In this document: piece after piece, positions 28,265 to 37,958 of the stretch
How the letters are laid out: each line of letters begins with the position of its first letter
How positions within the stretch are numbered: the first letter of the stretch is position 1
Source: Sinisalibacter aestuarii
Lineage (GTDB): Bacteria > Pseudomonadota > Alphaproteobacteria > Rhodobacterales > Rhodobacteraceae
DNA length: 64,000 nucleotides
NCBI RefSeq assembly: GCF_027923545.1
Contig: NZ_BROH01000005.1
Coordinates: 181,794 to 245,793 of the forward strand
Direction of reading: 5' to 3'
Made by a program: the position numbers and the translations under genes
Notes under the pieces: model-generated
Database searches by the model: none
What the model saw: the letters and a program-made list of their open reading frames with translations, nothing else
Told to the model about the DNA's origin: nothing

Positions 28265-29128
28265 ATGACCGCCCTTCGCCCCCGCGCCGAGGCGCTGGCC
28301 GAGCCGCTTCCGCCGCTTCTCGCCCGCGCCCGCCACCTCGCCGCCGGCGTGGTGCTGGGCGAGCATGGCCGCCGCCGCCCGGGCCTGGGCGATGCGTTCT
28401 GGCAGTTCCGCCCCGCCCGCCCCGGCGATCCGGCCCGCGCGATCGACTGGCGCCGTTCGGCGCGGTCCGACCAGCATTTCGTGCAGGAGAAGGAATGGCA
28501 GGCGGCGCAGGCGGTGGTGTTCTGGGTCGACCGGGCCGCCTCGATGCGCTTCGCCTCGGCGAAGAACGGCGAGACCAAGGCCGGGCGCGCCGCGCTGATC
28601 GCGCTCTCCACCTCGGTATTGCTGGTTCAGGGCGGCGAGCGGATCGGGCTGACCGAAAGCCCGGCGCCGCCCGCGCGCGGGGCCTTGCAACTCGAACGGG
28701 TCGCCGCTGCGCTGGCCGATCCGGCGATGCAGGATTACGGTGCGCCGGAAACCGCCACGCTGCCGCGCCATTCGCGCGCGGTGTTCCTGTCGGATTTTCT
28801 GGGGCCGCTGGAGCCGGTCGAGGCCGCCCTCGCGACCGCCGCCGACCGGGGGGTGACCGGCGCGCTCCTGCAGGTGCTCGACCCGGCGGAAGAGGCCTTT
28901 CCCTATGACGGGCGCACGCTGTTTCACTCGGTCGGCGGCAGCCTCGAATACGAGACCCGGCAGGCGGGCGATCTGAAGGCGCGCTATCTCGACAGGCTGG
29001 CGGAGCGCAAGGCGCGGCTGGCCGAACTCGCCCACCGCACCGGCTGGCAATATCACCTGCACCATACCGGCGACGCGCCCACCTCGGCGCTTCTGTGGCT
29101 CTACCGGGCGCTGGAGGGGCGGATCTGA
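28265..29128 (+). CDS. DUF58 domain protein (MoxR partner)
   Basis: 287-aa protein with the DUF58 motif RPGDPARAIDWRRSARSD (about residues 58-75), preceded by GDAFWQFR. The later half resembles a VWA-like fold (VFWVDRAASMRF). DUF58 proteins are encoded next to MoxR ATPases and are probably their substrates or partners. The start (28265) lies just after repeat copy D and has a poor ribosome site. The stop overlaps the next start by one base (TGATG). Confidence 0.9.
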   Translation: MTALRPRAEALAEPLPPLLARARHLAAGVVLGEHGRRRPGLGDAFWQFRPARPGDPARAIDWRRSARSDQHFVQEKEWQAAQAVVFWVDRAASMRFASAKNGETKAGRAALIALSTSVLLVQGGERIGLTESPAPPARGALQLERVAAALADPAMQDYGAPETATLPRHSRAVFLSDFLGPLEPVEAALATAADRGVTGALLQVLDPAEEAFPYDGRTLFHSVGGSLEYETRQAGDLKARYLDRLAERKARLAELAHRTGWQYHLHHTGDAPTSALLWLYRALEGRI

Positions 29129-31902
29129 TGTTCACCCTCGGCCCCCTCGGCTTCACCGCCCCATGGCTGCTGCTCGCCCTCGCCGCGCTGCCGGTGCTGT
29201 GGTGGCTCCTGCGCGCCGTGCCGCCCGCGCCGGTGCGCCGGGCCTTTCCCGGCATAACTCTGCTTCTCGGCCTCGACGACAAGGATCAGGAGGCCGAGCG
29301 CACGCCGTGGTGGCTGCTTCTCCTGCGCCTGCTCGCAGTGGCCGCGATGATCCTCGGCTTTGCCGGGCCGGTGCTGAACCCCGAGCCGCGCAGTCCGGGC
29401 ACCGGGCCGCTCGTGGTGCTGATCGACGATGGCTGGGCCGCCGCGCCCGACTGGCGCGCGCGGATGGAGGCCGCCGCGCGCAGCCTGCGTGCCGCCGAAG
29501 CCGCCGGGCGCACCGCCGCGCTCATCCGCGCCTCCGAACCGCCGCAACCCGGCCCCCTTGGCCTGCGCGCGGCGGGCGACGTGGCCGCCGGGCTGGCCGG
29601 GCTGGAGCCCCGGCCCTGGGCGCTCAGCCACGAGGCGGCGCGCGACTGGGCCGCCACGCTGGAACCGGGAGCGGAAACCGTCTGGCTCTCCGACGGGCTC
29701 GCCACACCGGCGCGCGAAGCGCTTGCGCGCACCCTCGCCGGTCTCGGCCCGCTCACCGTGCTGGAACCGCCGCTGCCACGCCTCGGCCTGCGCCCGGCCC
29801 GGATCGAGGGCGGACTGGTCGAGGTGACGGCGCTGCGCTCGATCGCAGGCCCGGCGCAGGAAATCACCATCACCGGCATCGGCCCCGACCCGTCCGGCGT
29901 CGAGCGCGAACTGGTGCGCGCCACGCTCGGCTTCGAGGCCGGGGCCACCGAGATCCGCCAGGAGCTGTCGCTGCCGCCCGAACTGCGCAACCGGATCGCG
30001 CGGTTCACCATCGCCGGCCACCGCGCGGCGGGGGCGGTGACGCTGGCCGACGATTCGCTGCGCCGGCGCAAGATCGCGCTGATCGAGGCAAGCGCGGGCC
30101 GTGAGGGGCTGGAACTGCTCTCGCCGCTGCACTACCTGCGCGAAGCCCTCGCCCCCACGGCGGAGGTGATGGAAGGCCCGCTCACCGACCTGATCGCCGC
30201 GTCGCCCGATGCGGTGGTGCTGGCCGATGTCGCCACCCTCGCGCCGCCCGATGCGCAAGCGCTGGAAACCTGGGTGGCCGAGGGCGGGCTGCTCCTGCGC
30301 TTTGCCGGTCCGCGCCTTGCCGCCGCCGATACCGGGCGCGGCGAAGACGATCCGCTCTTGCCGGTGCGGCTGCGGGTCGGCGGGCGCACGGTGGGGGGCG
30401 CGATGAGCTGGGGCGCGCCGCAAAGCCTCGCCCCCTTCTCCGAAAGCTCGCCCTTCTACGGCCTCGCCATCCCGGCGGATGTGACCGTGACGAGCCAGGT
30501 GCTCGCCGAGCCGGGGCCGGACCTTGCCGGGCGTACCATCGCCGCGCTGGCCGACGGCACGCCGCTCGTCACCCGCAAACCGCTGGGCGACGGGCAGATC
30601 GTGCTCGTCCACACCTCGGCCAATGCCGAATGGTCCACCCTGCCGCTCTCGGGCCTCTTCGTGCAGATGCTCGAACGCCTCGCCGTGTCCACCCGCGCCG
30701 GCACGCCCGACCGGGGCGAATTGGCGGGCACCGTCTGGCAGGCCGATGCGCTGCTCGACGGCTTTGGCCAGCTCGGCGAGGCGGGCGACCGGCCCGGCAC
30801 GCCCGGCGAGCGGCTGACCGGGGCACCCGGCCCCGACCTGCCGCCGGGGCTCTACCGCGCCGAGGCCCGGCTGGTCGCGGTGAACGTGCTTGGCCCGGAA
30901 GCGGAGCTGACCCCGGCCAGCTGGCCCATCGGCATTGCCCCCACCTGGCAGGGCGAGGCGGGCGAACAAGACCTCACCGGCCCGGTTCTGCTGGCCGCCC
31001 TCATCCTCATCGCGCTCGACGTGCTCGCCGCGCTGGCGCTCTCGGGCCGGCTCGCGCGCGGGCTGAAGGCGGGCGGCGCGGCGGCCATCGCGCTTGGCCT
31101 CTTCACCCTCGCCCCGGGCGATCTGCGCGCGCAGGACGAGCCGGATACCGCCACGCTGGCCGCCGCGCTCAACGTCACCCTTGCCTATGTGGCCACCGGC
31201 GATGCCGGGCTCGATTCCGTCTCGCGCGCCGGGCTTCAGGGCCTGTCGACCCAGATCCGCCTGCGCTCCTCGGTCGAACCCTCGCCGCCGGTGGGCGTGG
31301 ATCTCGAACGCGATGAGCTGTCCGTCTATCCGCTGATCTACTGGCCGGTGACCGAGACGCAGGCCACACCGTCCGATGCGGCCTATGCCCGGCTCAACGC
31401 CTATCTGCGGGCGGGCGGGATGATCCTGTTCGACACCCGCGATGCCGATGTGGCGGGCTTCGGCTCCGGCGCCACCGCCGAGGCGGCCCGCCTGCGCGCG
31501 CTGGCCCGCCCGCTCGACATTCCGGCGCTGGAGCCGGTGCCGGAAGACCATGTGCTCACCCGCACCTTCTATTTGCTGAACGAGTTTCCGGGCCGCCATA
31601 CCGGCCCCGAAGTCTGGGTCGAGGCGGCGCCGCCCGATGCCGAGCGCGCCGAGGGGATGCCGTTTCGCAATCTCAATGACGGGGTCACGCCGGTGGTGAT
31701 CGGCGGCAATGACTGGGCCGCGGGCTGGGCGGTGAATGACAGCGGCCTGCCGATGTTCCCGGTCGGGCGCGGGCTGGCGGGCGAGCGCCAGCGCGAACTG
31801 TCTTACCGTTTCGGGATGAACCTGGTGATGCATGTGCTCACCGGCAATTACAAATCCGACCAGGTCCATGTGCCCGCCCTGCTCGAAAGGCTGGGGCAAT
31901 GA
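29128..31902 (+). CDS. Large BatA-like/DUF4159 membrane protein
   Basis: 924-aa protein. The N-terminus has two membrane segments (about residues 8-32 and 62-82) in the BatA-type arrangement (PWLLLALAALPVLWWLL...WWLLLLRLLAVAAMILGF). A long periplasmic part follows, then two more segments near 625-670. The C-terminal DUF4159 domain (about 680-920) has YPLIYWPV, LRAGGMILFDTRD and FRFGMNL-like SYRFGMNLVMHVLTGNYKSDQVH. It starts in overlap with the DUF58 gene and ends in ATGA overlap with the next gene. Probably part of an envelope MoxR-dependent complex; the exact role is unknown. Confidence 0.88.
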   Translation: MFTLGPLGFTAPWLLLALAALPVLWWLLRAVPPAPVRRAFPGITLLLGLDDKDQEAERTPWWLLLLRLLAVAAMILGFAGPVLNPEPRSPGTGPLVVLIDDGWAAAPDWRARMEAAARSLRAAEAAGRTAALIRASEPPQPGPLGLRAAGDVAAGLAGLEPRPWALSHEAARDWAATLEPGAETVWLSDGLATPAREALARTLAGLGPLTVLEPPLPRLGLRPARIEGGLVEVTALRSIAGPAQEITITGIGPDPSGVERELVRATLGFEAGATEIRQELSLPPELRNRIARFTIAGHRAAGAVTLADDSLRRRKIALIEASAGREGLELLSPLHYLREALAPTAEVMEGPLTDLIAASPDAVVLADVATLAPPDAQALETWVAEGGLLLRFAGPRLAAADTGRGEDDPLLPVRLRVGGRTVGGAMSWGAPQSLAPFSESSPFYGLAIPADVTVTSQVLAEPGPDLAGRTIAALADGTPLVTRKPLGDGQIVLVHTSANAEWSTLPLSGLFVQMLERLAVSTRAGTPDRGELAGTVWQADALLDGFGQLGEAGDRPGTPGERLTGAPGPDLPPGLYRAEARLVAVNVLGPEAELTPASWPIGIAPTWQGEAGEQDLTGPVLLAALILIALDVLAALALSGRLARGLKAGGAAAIALGLFTLAPGDLRAQDEPDTATLAAALNVTLAYVATGDAGLDSVSRAGLQGLSTQIRLRSSVEPSPPVGVDLERDELSVYPLIYWPVTETQATPSDAAYARLNAYLRAGGMILFDTRDADVAGFGSGATAEAARLRALARPLDIPALEPVPEDHVLTRTFYLLNEFPGRHTGPEVWVEAAPPDAERAEGMPFRNLNDGVTPVVIGGNDWAAGWAVNDSGLPMFPVGRGLAGERQRELSYRFGMNLVMHVLTGNYKSDQVHVPALLERLGQ

Positions 31903-33962
31903 GCGCGGCCTCCCTCATCTTCGCACCGCTCTTTCCCTGGCCGGTGCTCTGGGCCGCGGCGGGGGTGATCGCGTTCCTGATCGCGCTCGGGGCCTGGCGC
32001 GGGCTGAAAGGCTGGCCGCTGCGCGCGCTCGGGGCGCTGGCGTTGCTGGTGGCGCTGGCAGGGCCGTCGCTGCAAACCGAGGAGCGCGCGCCGCTGGGCG
32101 ATATCCTGCTGGCGGTGGTGGACGAAAGCGCCTCGCAGGGGCTTTCGGACCGGGCCGCGCAGACCGAGGCCGCGCTGGCGGCACTGGAACGCGAGGCCGC
32201 CGGCAAGGGGCTCGATCTGCGCGTCACCCGGCTTGGCGACGGCGAAGACGACCGTGGCACGCTGGCGATGACGGCGCTGTCCGAGGCGCTGGCGGATGTG
32301 CCGCGCGACCGGGTGGCGGGGATGGTGCTGATCTCCGACGGGCAGGTTCATGACCTTGAAGCCGCCCCCGATCTGCCCGCCCCGCTCCACCTGCTGCAAA
32401 CCGGGCGCGAGGCCGACTGGGACCGGCGCATCGCGCTGACCACCGCCCCCGCCTTTGCCATTATCGGCGAAGAGCAGATCATCCAGCTTCGGGTGGAAGA
32501 CCTTGGCGCCGCCCCGGACGCAACGACGGTGCGGATGGAAATCTCGGTCGATGGCGATACGCCCTCGGTGCACGAGGTGCCGGTGGGGCGCGACCTGGGC
32601 CTGCCGATCACGCTCAGCCATGGCGGCCCGAACGTGGTGCAGGTCACCACCCCGATGGCCGAGGGCGAGCTGACCGACCGCAACAACACCGTTGTCGTCT
32701 CGGTCAATGGCGTGCGCGACAGGCTGTCGGTGCTGCTCGTCACCGGCCTGCCCCATCCCGGCACCCGGACCTGGCGCAACCTGCTGAAATCCGACAGTGC
32801 GGTGGATCTCGTGCATTTCACCATCCTGCGCCCGCCCGACAAGCAGGACGGCGTGCCGGTGACCGAGCTGTCGCTCATCGCCTTCCCGACGCAGGAATTG
32901 TTCATGGAAAAGATCGACGAGTTCGATCTGATCATCTTCGACCGCTATATGCTGCGCGGCATCCTGCCCGCCTCCTATCTCGGCTCGGTGCGCGACTATG
33001 TGCGCCGGGGCGGCGCGGTGCTGGTGGCGGCGGGGCCGGATTACGCCTCGGTCGAGAGCCTTGCGCGCTCGCCCTTGGGCGAGGTGCTGCCCGGTCTGCC
33101 CACCTCGCGCCTGATCGACGCACCCTATTCCCCCGCCGTCACCGAGCTGGGTGCGCGCCACCCGGTGACGCGCGGGCTGGAGGCGTTTGCCCCCGAAGGC
33201 GGCTGGGGCCGCTGGATGCGGCAGGTGGAGGTGGACGTGCCGCAGGGCAACGGCATGGTGGTGATGTCGGGCGCGGACGACGCGCCGCTTCTGATGCTCG
33301 ACCGGGTCGAGGCGGGCCGTGTGGCCCTTCTCGCCTCTGACCATGCCTGGCTCTGGAGCCGGGGCTTCGAGGGCGGCGGACCTCAGCTCGAACTGCTGCG
33401 CCGCCTCGCCCACTGGATGATGCGCGAGCCGGAGCTGGAGGAAGAAGCGCTGACCGCCACCGCGCAGGGCGCGACCATCGCGATCACGCGGCGCACTCTC
33501 GGCACCGGCGCACGCGACGTGCTGGTCACCGGCCCCGATGGCAGCGAGACCATCGTGCCCCTTCGCGAAGACGCGCCGGGCCTGTATCGCGCCGAGATGG
33601 ACGCGCCCGCGATGGGGCTTTACCGGCTCAGCGAGGGCGATGCAGAGGCGGTGGTGGGCGTCGGCCCCGCCAGCCCGAAGGAATTCGAGAACACCATTGC
33701 CTCCGCCTCCGTGCTCGACCCCGTGATCGCCCCCATGGGCGGCGGCGCGCTGGCGCTTGAGGATGGCGTGCCGGGCCTGCGCGCGGTGCGGCCAGGCCGG
33801 GCCGCATCGGGCCGTGGCTGGATCGGCTACACCCCGCGCGATGCCTATGTGGTCGAGGCGCTGAGCATCACCCCGCTGGCGCCGGCCTGGCTTATGCTGC
33901 TCATCGCCGCCGGGCTGGCGGTGCTGGGCTGGCTGGTGGAAGGACGGCGGCGGCGGGCGTAA
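31899..33962 (+). CDS. Membrane-anchored VWA/glutamine-amidotransferase-like protein of the MoxR cluster
   Basis: 687-aa protein. Two N-terminal membrane segments (about residues 12-58) precede a periplasmic region with VWA-like DILLAVVDESASQG and VAGMVLISDGQVHD, then a class-I glutamine-amidotransferase-like fold (SVLLVTGLPHPGTR, FDLIIFDRYMLRG, VRRGGAVLVAAGPDYAS). A C-terminal membrane segment follows (LAPAWLMLLIAAGLAVLGWLV). It is the last gene of the moxR operon, coupled by ATGA to the DUF4159 gene. No catalytic Cys-His pair is evident, so an enzyme role is doubtful. Confidence 0.85.
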   Translation: MSAASLIFAPLFPWPVLWAAAGVIAFLIALGAWRGLKGWPLRALGALALLVALAGPSLQTEERAPLGDILLAVVDESASQGLSDRAAQTEAALAALEREAAGKGLDLRVTRLGDGEDDRGTLAMTALSEALADVPRDRVAGMVLISDGQVHDLEAAPDLPAPLHLLQTGREADWDRRIALTTAPAFAIIGEEQIIQLRVEDLGAAPDATTVRMEISVDGDTPSVHEVPVGRDLGLPITLSHGGPNVVQVTTPMAEGELTDRNNTVVVSVNGVRDRLSVLLVTGLPHPGTRTWRNLLKSDSAVDLVHFTILRPPDKQDGVPVTELSLIAFPTQELFMEKIDEFDLIIFDRYMLRGILPASYLGSVRDYVRRGGAVLVAAGPDYASVESLARSPLGEVLPGLPTSRLIDAPYSPAVTELGARHPVTRGLEAFAPEGGWGRWMRQVEVDVPQGNGMVVMSGADDAPLLMLDRVEAGRVALLASDHAWLWSRGFEGGGPQLELLRRLAHWMMREPELEEEALTATAQGATIAITRRTLGTGARDVLVTGPDGSETIVPLREDAPGLYRAEMDAPAMGLYRLSEGDAEAVVGVGPASPKEFENTIASASVLDPVIAPMGGGALALEDGVPGLRAVRPGRAASGRGWIGYTPRDAYVVEALSITPLAPAWLMLLIAAGLAVLGWLVEGRRRRA

Positions 33963-33981
33963 GGCGGCGCAGGCCGGGCCG

Positions 33982-34683
33982 CTACCCGTCGTCGGGCATC
34001 AGCAGCGCGGCGCGGGATTGCGAGGCGAATTCGCGCCGCCAGAGCACCACCAGCGTGACGGCAGTCGCCCCGGCCAGCGCCAGCGGCCCGGCGAGCCAGG
34101 CCAGCGCCGCCATCGCGAAATAAACCGAGCGCAGCCCCCGGTTGAAGCTGCGCGCGGCGGTGATGTTGATCTCGGCGGCCTTGGCCGCGCGGGGCAGCGC
34201 CGCCGGATCTTCCGGCTCGTTCGGCACCGAGGCCATGACCACGGCGCAATAGCCGAACAGACGGTGCGACCAGACGAATTTGAGAAACGCGCTGACGAGG
34301 AGGAGCATGGACAGCACCAGCTTCACCTCCCACACGTAATCCGGCGCGGCGCTCTGGCCGAGATCGCGGGCGAGCCCGGCAAGCCGCGTCGGGTCGCCCA
34401 TCAGCGCCAGCCCGCCGCCGATGGCGATCATCGTGGCGGAGGCGAAAAAGCTGGTGCCCTCGCGCAGCGTCGCCAGCACCGAACTGTCGAAGATGCGCGG
34501 CTGGCGGGTGACCATCTGTACCATCCAGTCGCGCCGGTATTGCGCCACGATCCGGCTCACTGACGGCCGCGCGGCGGTGGGGTGCTCGATGCGCCAGCCA
34601 ATCCAGCCCCAGCCGATCAGCAACAGGGCGACGGCGCCGCCATCGGCCGCGGAGAACGGGGCGAGGAGGCCGGCAAGCGTCAT
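33982..34683 (-). CDS. DUF599 family membrane protein
   Basis: 233-aa inner-membrane protein with four hydrophobic stretches (about residues 15-32, 82-98, 120-142 and 195-225). It has the DUF599 landmarks WRIEHP, QYRRDWM, FFASATMIAIGG and SFNRGLRSVYFA. Function unknown. Its start overlaps the stop of the ArsR regulator gene (ATGA), so the two are one transcription unit. Convergent with the moxR operon. Confidence 0.88.
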   Translation of the reverse strand: MTLAGLLAPFSAADGGAVALLLIGWGWIGWRIEHPTAARPSVSRIVAQYRRDWMVQMVTRQPRIFDSSVLATLREGTSFFASATMIAIGGGLALMGDPTRLAGLARDLGQSAAPDYVWEVKLVLSMLLLVSAFLKFVWSHRLFGYCAVVMASVPNEPEDPAALPRAAKAAEINITAARSFNRGLRSVYFAMAALAWLAGPLALAGATAVTLVVLWRREFASQSRAALLMPDDG

Positions 34684-35015
34684 CGGGCGGGTTCCTGTCC
34701 GAGTTCCGCATCGAGGAAGCGCTCGAAGGCGTCGAGGTCGAGCTCTTCGAACTGGCCGAAGGCCTGCATCCAGACGCTCGCATCCTTGAGCGCATCCGGC
34801 TCCAGCTTGCACCATTTCACCCGGCCGCGCTTTTCCTGGCTGATCAGCCCGGCGCGGGTGAGGATGGCGAGGTGTTTCGACACCGCCGCGAGCGACATCT
34901 CGAACGGTTCGGCCACGTCGGTGACGGCCATGTCATCCTCCAGAAGCATGGTCAGGATCGCGCGCCGGGTCGGGTCGGCGAGGGCGGCGAAGACGAGGTC
35001 GAGACGTGTGTCCAT
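34680..35015 (-). CDS. ArsR family transcriptional regulator
   Basis: 111-aa winged-helix repressor. LVFAALADPTRRAILTMLLE, DVAEPFEMSLAAVSKHLAILTRAGLI and a wing GRVKWCKLEPDAL are classic. No ELCV(C/G)D metal-binding motif is present, so it belongs to the non-metal ArsR group that often precedes SRPBCC or membrane genes. Start 35015 (MDTRLDLVFAAL) is chosen over 35087: it matches family length and leaves a perfect 14-bp palindrome 33 bp upstream as probable operator. Confidence 0.87.
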   Translation of the reverse strand: MDTRLDLVFAALADPTRRAILTMLLEDDMAVTDVAEPFEMSLAAVSKHLAILTRAGLISQEKRGRVKWCKLEPDALKDASVWMQAFGQFEELDLDAFERFLDAELGQEPAR

Positions 35016-35047
35016 GCCCGAGCGATAGGCAGACGCGCGGCAATCGT

Positions 35048-35061
35048 CAACCGATCGGTTG
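35048..35061. promoter_or_regulatory. Probable ArsR-family operator
   Basis: CAACCGATCGGTTG is a perfect palindrome flanked by GT and AA, 33 bp upstream of the regulator start. Non-metal ArsR regulators bind sites of the form (A/T)CAACC-NN-GGTTGA, so autoregulation is likely. Confidence 0.6.
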
Positions 35062-35175
35062 AATATGGGCGTAGGGGCGGAAGCCACCCGCGGCCCGGCT
35101 GCAGCGGACTCTCGAATCTTGGAAAATAACGTAGTTTCAATGGCTTGGGGACGGTCATGTTGGCGCTAAACCCCG

Positions 35176-35204
35176 TTGACTCATGGGCCGCCGCCGCATA
35201 GCAA
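35176..35204 (+). promoter_or_regulatory. Weak promoter candidate for the F0 operon
   Basis: TTGACT (35176-35181) followed after 17 bp by TAGCAA (35199-35204), about 32 bp before the atpI start. The -35 box is good and the -10 box poor. It is the only promoter-like pair seen in this gap. Confidence 0.3.
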
Positions 35205-35235
35205 CGAGCCAGGCTCATGAGGGGGCAATTTTGCC

Positions 35236-35583
35236 GTGGCTGACCCGCTGAACGACCTTCCCCAGCACCGCTTGCGGGCGCTTGAGGAGAGGCTGGCAAA
35301 GGCGAAGGATGCCGGGGAAGAGATCTCCCACATGAAGAAGGATTATGCCCAGGCGAACCTCGCCTGGCGGATGGTCATCGAGCTTGTGGCCGGTCTCGGG
35401 ATCGGCTTCGGCATTGGATACGGGCTGGATTACGTCTTCGGGACGATGCCCCTGTTCCTGGTGATCTTCATTTTCCTCGGCCTCGCGGCGGGTGTGAAAA
35501 CCATGCTGGCGTCGGCCAAGGAGATCGAGAAGCAACAGGCGGCGAAAGCGGCCTTGGACGAGGAAGAAAGACGTGGCGACTGA
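35236..35583 (+). CDS. atpI: ATP synthase protein I
   Basis: 115-aa assembly factor for the c-ring. The N-terminal half is polar and helical, followed by two membrane segments (about residues 45-68 and 72-88), the second with [18 protein letters not shown]. The start is GTG at 35236 with GAGGGGG upstream. It is the first gene of the alphaproteobacterial F0 operon (atpI-B-E-F'-F). It overlaps atpB by 11 bp. Confidence 0.92.
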   Translation: MADPLNDLPQHRLRALEERLAKAKDAGEEISHMKKDYAQANLAWRMVIELVAGLGIGFGIGYGLDYVFGTMPLFLVIFIFLGLAAGVKTMLASAKEIEKQQAAKAALDEEERRGD

Positions 35584-36334
35584 AGCGCATGGCGAAGAAA
35601 CCGGCGGCCTGGTGTTCCACCCGCTTGACCAGTTCATCGTGAAGCCCCTCTTTGGCGGCGAAGGCCCGATTCACTGGTACACGATCACCAACGTGACGCT
35701 CTGGCTCGCGCTCGCCGTGCTGGCGATCATCGCGCTCTTCATCTTCGGCACCCGCGGCCGCGCCGTGGTGCCCTCGCGCTCGCAATCGGTGGCGGAAGTG
35801 CTCTACGGCTTCACCTACAAGATGGTGGAAGACGTGGCCGGCAAGGATGCGGTGAAGTTCTTCCCCTATATCTTCACGCTGTTCATGTTCATCCTGGTGT
35901 CGAACTATCTCGGCCTGCTGCCGATGTCGTTTGCCACCACCTCGCATATCGCCGTGACGGCGGTGCTGGCGCTGGCGGTGTTCCTCACCGTCACCATCGT
36001 CGGTTTCGTCAAGAACGGCGTCGGGTTCCTCAGCCTGTTCTGGGTCTCGTCGGCGCCACTGGTGCTGCGCCCGATCCTGGCGATCATCGAGCTCATTTCC
36101 TACTTCGTGCGCCCGGTCAGCCACAGCATTCGTCTTGGCGGCAACATCATGGCGGGCCACGCGGTGATGAAAGTGTTTGCGGGCTTCGCGGCGATCGCCG
36201 CCGTCAGCCCGATCGCGGTTCTGTCGATCACCGCCATCTACGGGCTGGAAATGCTCGTGGCCGGTGTCCAGGCCTACGTGTTCACCATCCTGACCGTCGT
36301 CTATCTGAAAGACGCGCTGCACCCGGCGCACTGA
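35573..36334 (+). CDS. atpB: ATP synthase F0 subunit a
   Basis: 253-aa proton-channel subunit with about six membrane segments. The essential arginine is Arg187 in [14 protein letters not shown], facing the c-ring carboxylate. [15 protein letters not shown] and the C-terminal [15 protein letters not shown] are standard. It starts with GTG (35573) inside atpI, preceded by GAGGAAGAAAG. Inner membrane, part of the F0 motor. Confidence 0.96.
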   Translation: MATEAHGEETGGLVFHPLDQFIVKPLFGGEGPIHWYTITNVTLWLALAVLAIIALFIFGTRGRAVVPSRSQSVAEVLYGFTYKMVEDVAGKDAVKFFPYIFTLFMFILVSNYLGLLPMSFATTSHIAVTAVLALAVFLTVTIVGFVKNGVGFLSLFWVSSAPLVLRPILAIIELISYFVRPVSHSIRLGGNIMAGHAVMKVFAGFAAIAAVSPIAVLSITAIYGLEMLVAGVQAYVFTILTVVYLKDALHPAH

Positions 36335-36381
36335 GGACGGTTACTCAAGATCAACGCAATTCCATCGTAAGGAGAGAAATC

Positions 36382-36618
36382 ATGGAAGGCGATATCGCAC
36401 AACTCGGTCAATTCATCGGTGCCGGCCTCGCGGGCATCGGCTCGGGCGCTGCCGCCATCGGCGTGGGCCATGTGGCCGGCAACTTCCTCGCGGGCGCCCT
36501 GCGCAACCCCTCGGCCGCCGGCGGCCAGACCGCGACCCTCTTCATCGGCATCGCCTTCGCGGAAGCCCTCGGGATCTTCTCGTTCCTGATCGCGCTTCTG
36601 CTGATGTTCGCCGTCTGA
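36382..36618 (+). CDS. atpE: ATP synthase F0 subunit c
   Basis: 78-aa two-helix proteolipid. The proton-carrying residue is Glu61 ([10 protein letters not shown]) and the polar loop is Arg41-Asn42-Pro43. The helix-1 glycine pattern ([17 protein letters not shown]) packs the ring. Strong AAGGAG upstream and a GC hairpin downstream fit the need for many copies per complex. Confidence 0.97.
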   Translation: MEGDIAQLGQFIGAGLAGIGSGAAAIGVGHVAGNFLAGALRNPSAAGGQTATLFIGIAFAEALGIFSFLIALLLMFAV

Positions 36619-36649
36619 TCCTCGCGAGCCCTATCCTTACGACCGGGCC

Positions 36650-36666
36650 GGGGCGGATGCCGCCCC
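36650..36666 (+). other. Intercistronic hairpin after atpE
   Basis: GGGGCGG (36650-36656) pairs with CCGCCCC (36660-36666) across 3 nt, with no T-tract after it. In the atpE-atpF' gap it may stabilise upstream mRNA or partly terminate, raising subunit c over b/b'. Inference from position and form. Confidence 0.5.
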
Positions 36667-36698
36667 GCCCGCTGTAATCCGGGTTCCAGGAGGACACC

Positions 36699-37262
36699 AT
36701 GGCAAGCGGAACTGAACAAACCGCCACCGATGCGGCGCATGGTGCGGCCGACATGGCCCACGAAGCCGGCGGCGCCGGCATGCCGCAGCTGGATTTCGGG
36801 ACCTTCCCGAACCAGATTTTCTGGCTCGTCGTCGCCCTCGTCGTGATCTTCTTCGTGCTCAGCCGCGTGGCTCTGCCGCGCATCGCCAGCGTGCTGGCCG
36901 AGCGCCAGGGCACGATCACCAACGATATCGCGGCAGCCGAAGAGCTGAAGCAAAAGGCCGTCGAGGCCGAAGACGCCTACAATCAGGCGCTCGCCGAAGC
37001 CCGTGCCGAGGCGCAGAAGATCGCCGCCGAAGCCAAGGCCGAAATTCAGGCCGAACTCGACAAGGCCACCGCGGTGGCCGAAGCCGAGATTTCGGCCAAG
37101 GCCGCCGAGTCGGAAAAGGCGATTGCCGATATCCGCGCCGGCGCTGTCGAGAGCGTGAAAGCCGTCGCCAAGGATGCCACCAAGGACATTCTCGGCGCCT
37201 TCGGCACCAAGGCCGACGCCAAGTCGATCACCGCGGCCGTCACCGCGCGGATGAAAGGGTAA
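36699..37262 (+). CDS. atpF': ATP synthase F0 subunit b'
   Basis: 187-aa stator subunit of the divergent b' type found in phototrophs and alphaproteobacteria. A polar N-terminal extension of about 30 residues precedes one membrane helix (about 40-62, [20 protein letters not shown]), then a long Ala/Glu/Lys-rich coiled coil with the [12 protein letters not shown] start. It pairs with subunit b as a heterodimeric peripheral stalk. RBS AGGAGG upstream. Confidence 0.93.
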   Translation: MASGTEQTATDAAHGAADMAHEAGGAGMPQLDFGTFPNQIFWLVVALVVIFFVLSRVALPRIASVLAERQGTITNDIAAAEELKQKAVEAEDAYNQALAEARAEAQKIAAEAKAEIQAELDKATAVAEAEISAKAAESEKAIADIRAGAVESVKAVAKDATKDILGAFGTKADAKSITAAVTARMKG

Positions 37263-37266
37263 GATC

Positions 37267-37824
37267 ATGAAGCAACTTCTGACCTTCGCCCTCATCCTCG
37301 CCGCCAGCCCGGCGCTGGCCGCCTCGGGGCCGTTCTTCTCGCTTCACAACACGAACTTCATCGTGTTGCTCGCCTTCATCGTCTTTATCGGCGTGCTGAT
37401 CTACTTCAAGGTGCCCGGCATGGTCGGCGGGATGCTCGACCGCCGTGCCGAAGAGATCAAGGCCGAGCTGGAAGAGGCTCGCGCATTGCGCGAAGAGGCG
37501 CAGACCATCCTGGCCTCCTACGAGCGCAAGCAGAAAGACGTGGCCGCCCAGGCCGACCTGATCGTCGAGCACGCCAAGCGCGACGCGGTGGAAGCCGCGG
37601 AAGTGGCAAAGGCGGACCTCAAGGCCACCATCGCCCGCCGCCTGGCTGCCGCCGAGGACCAGATCAAATCGGCCGAAGCCGCCGCCGTGAAGGAGGTGCG
37701 CGACACCGCCGTCACCGTGGCCGTGGGCGCAGCGCGCGACCTTATCGCCAAGCAGATGACGGCTGCCGATGGCAACAAGCTCATCGAAGACGCGATCAAG
37801 GATGTCGAAGCGAAACTGCACTGA
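37267..37824 (+). CDS. atpF: ATP synthase F0 subunit b
   Basis: 185-aa stator subunit. A signal-like hydrophobic N-terminus (about residues 4-20, ending ALAA) precedes the membrane helix [17 protein letters not shown] (about 32-50), then a charged coiled coil. The N-terminal extra segment is common in alphaproteobacterial b subunits. Last gene of the F0 operon, with a strong terminator 20 bp after the stop. F1 genes are elsewhere, as usual in this group. Confidence 0.93.
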   Translation: MKQLLTFALILAASPALAASGPFFSLHNTNFIVLLAFIVFIGVLIYFKVPGMVGGMLDRRAEEIKAELEEARALREEAQTILASYERKQKDVAAQADLIVEHAKRDAVEAAEVAKADLKATIARRLAAAEDQIKSAEAAAVKEVRDTAVTVAVGAARDLIAKQMTAADGNKLIEDAIKDVEAKLH

Positions 37825-37844
37825 CGTTTCGGGACAGTGATGCG

Positions 37845-37883
37845 AAAGGCCCGGGGGCATGTCCTCCGGGCCTTTTCTATTTT
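37845..37883 (+). terminator. Strong intrinsic terminator of the F0 operon
   Basis: AAAGGCCCGGGGG (37845-37857) pairs with the following TCCTCCGGGCCTTT region (37863-37875, one G-T pair) over a 5-nt loop, then TTTTCTATTTT. A 13-bp stem plus T-rich tail is the clearest rho-independent terminator in the window. Confidence 0.93.
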
Positions 37884-37958
37884 GCCGGCCGCTCCGGCAA
37901 ACGGATCGGCGCGTGGCACGGCGGGACGGGGTTATCGTCTTGTTCGCCGCGGCACCGG

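Noticed and set aside
29101..31899. 932-codon minus-strand frame opposite the DUF4159 gene
   Set aside because: A shadow frame in GC-rich DNA, low-complexity composition, no domains.
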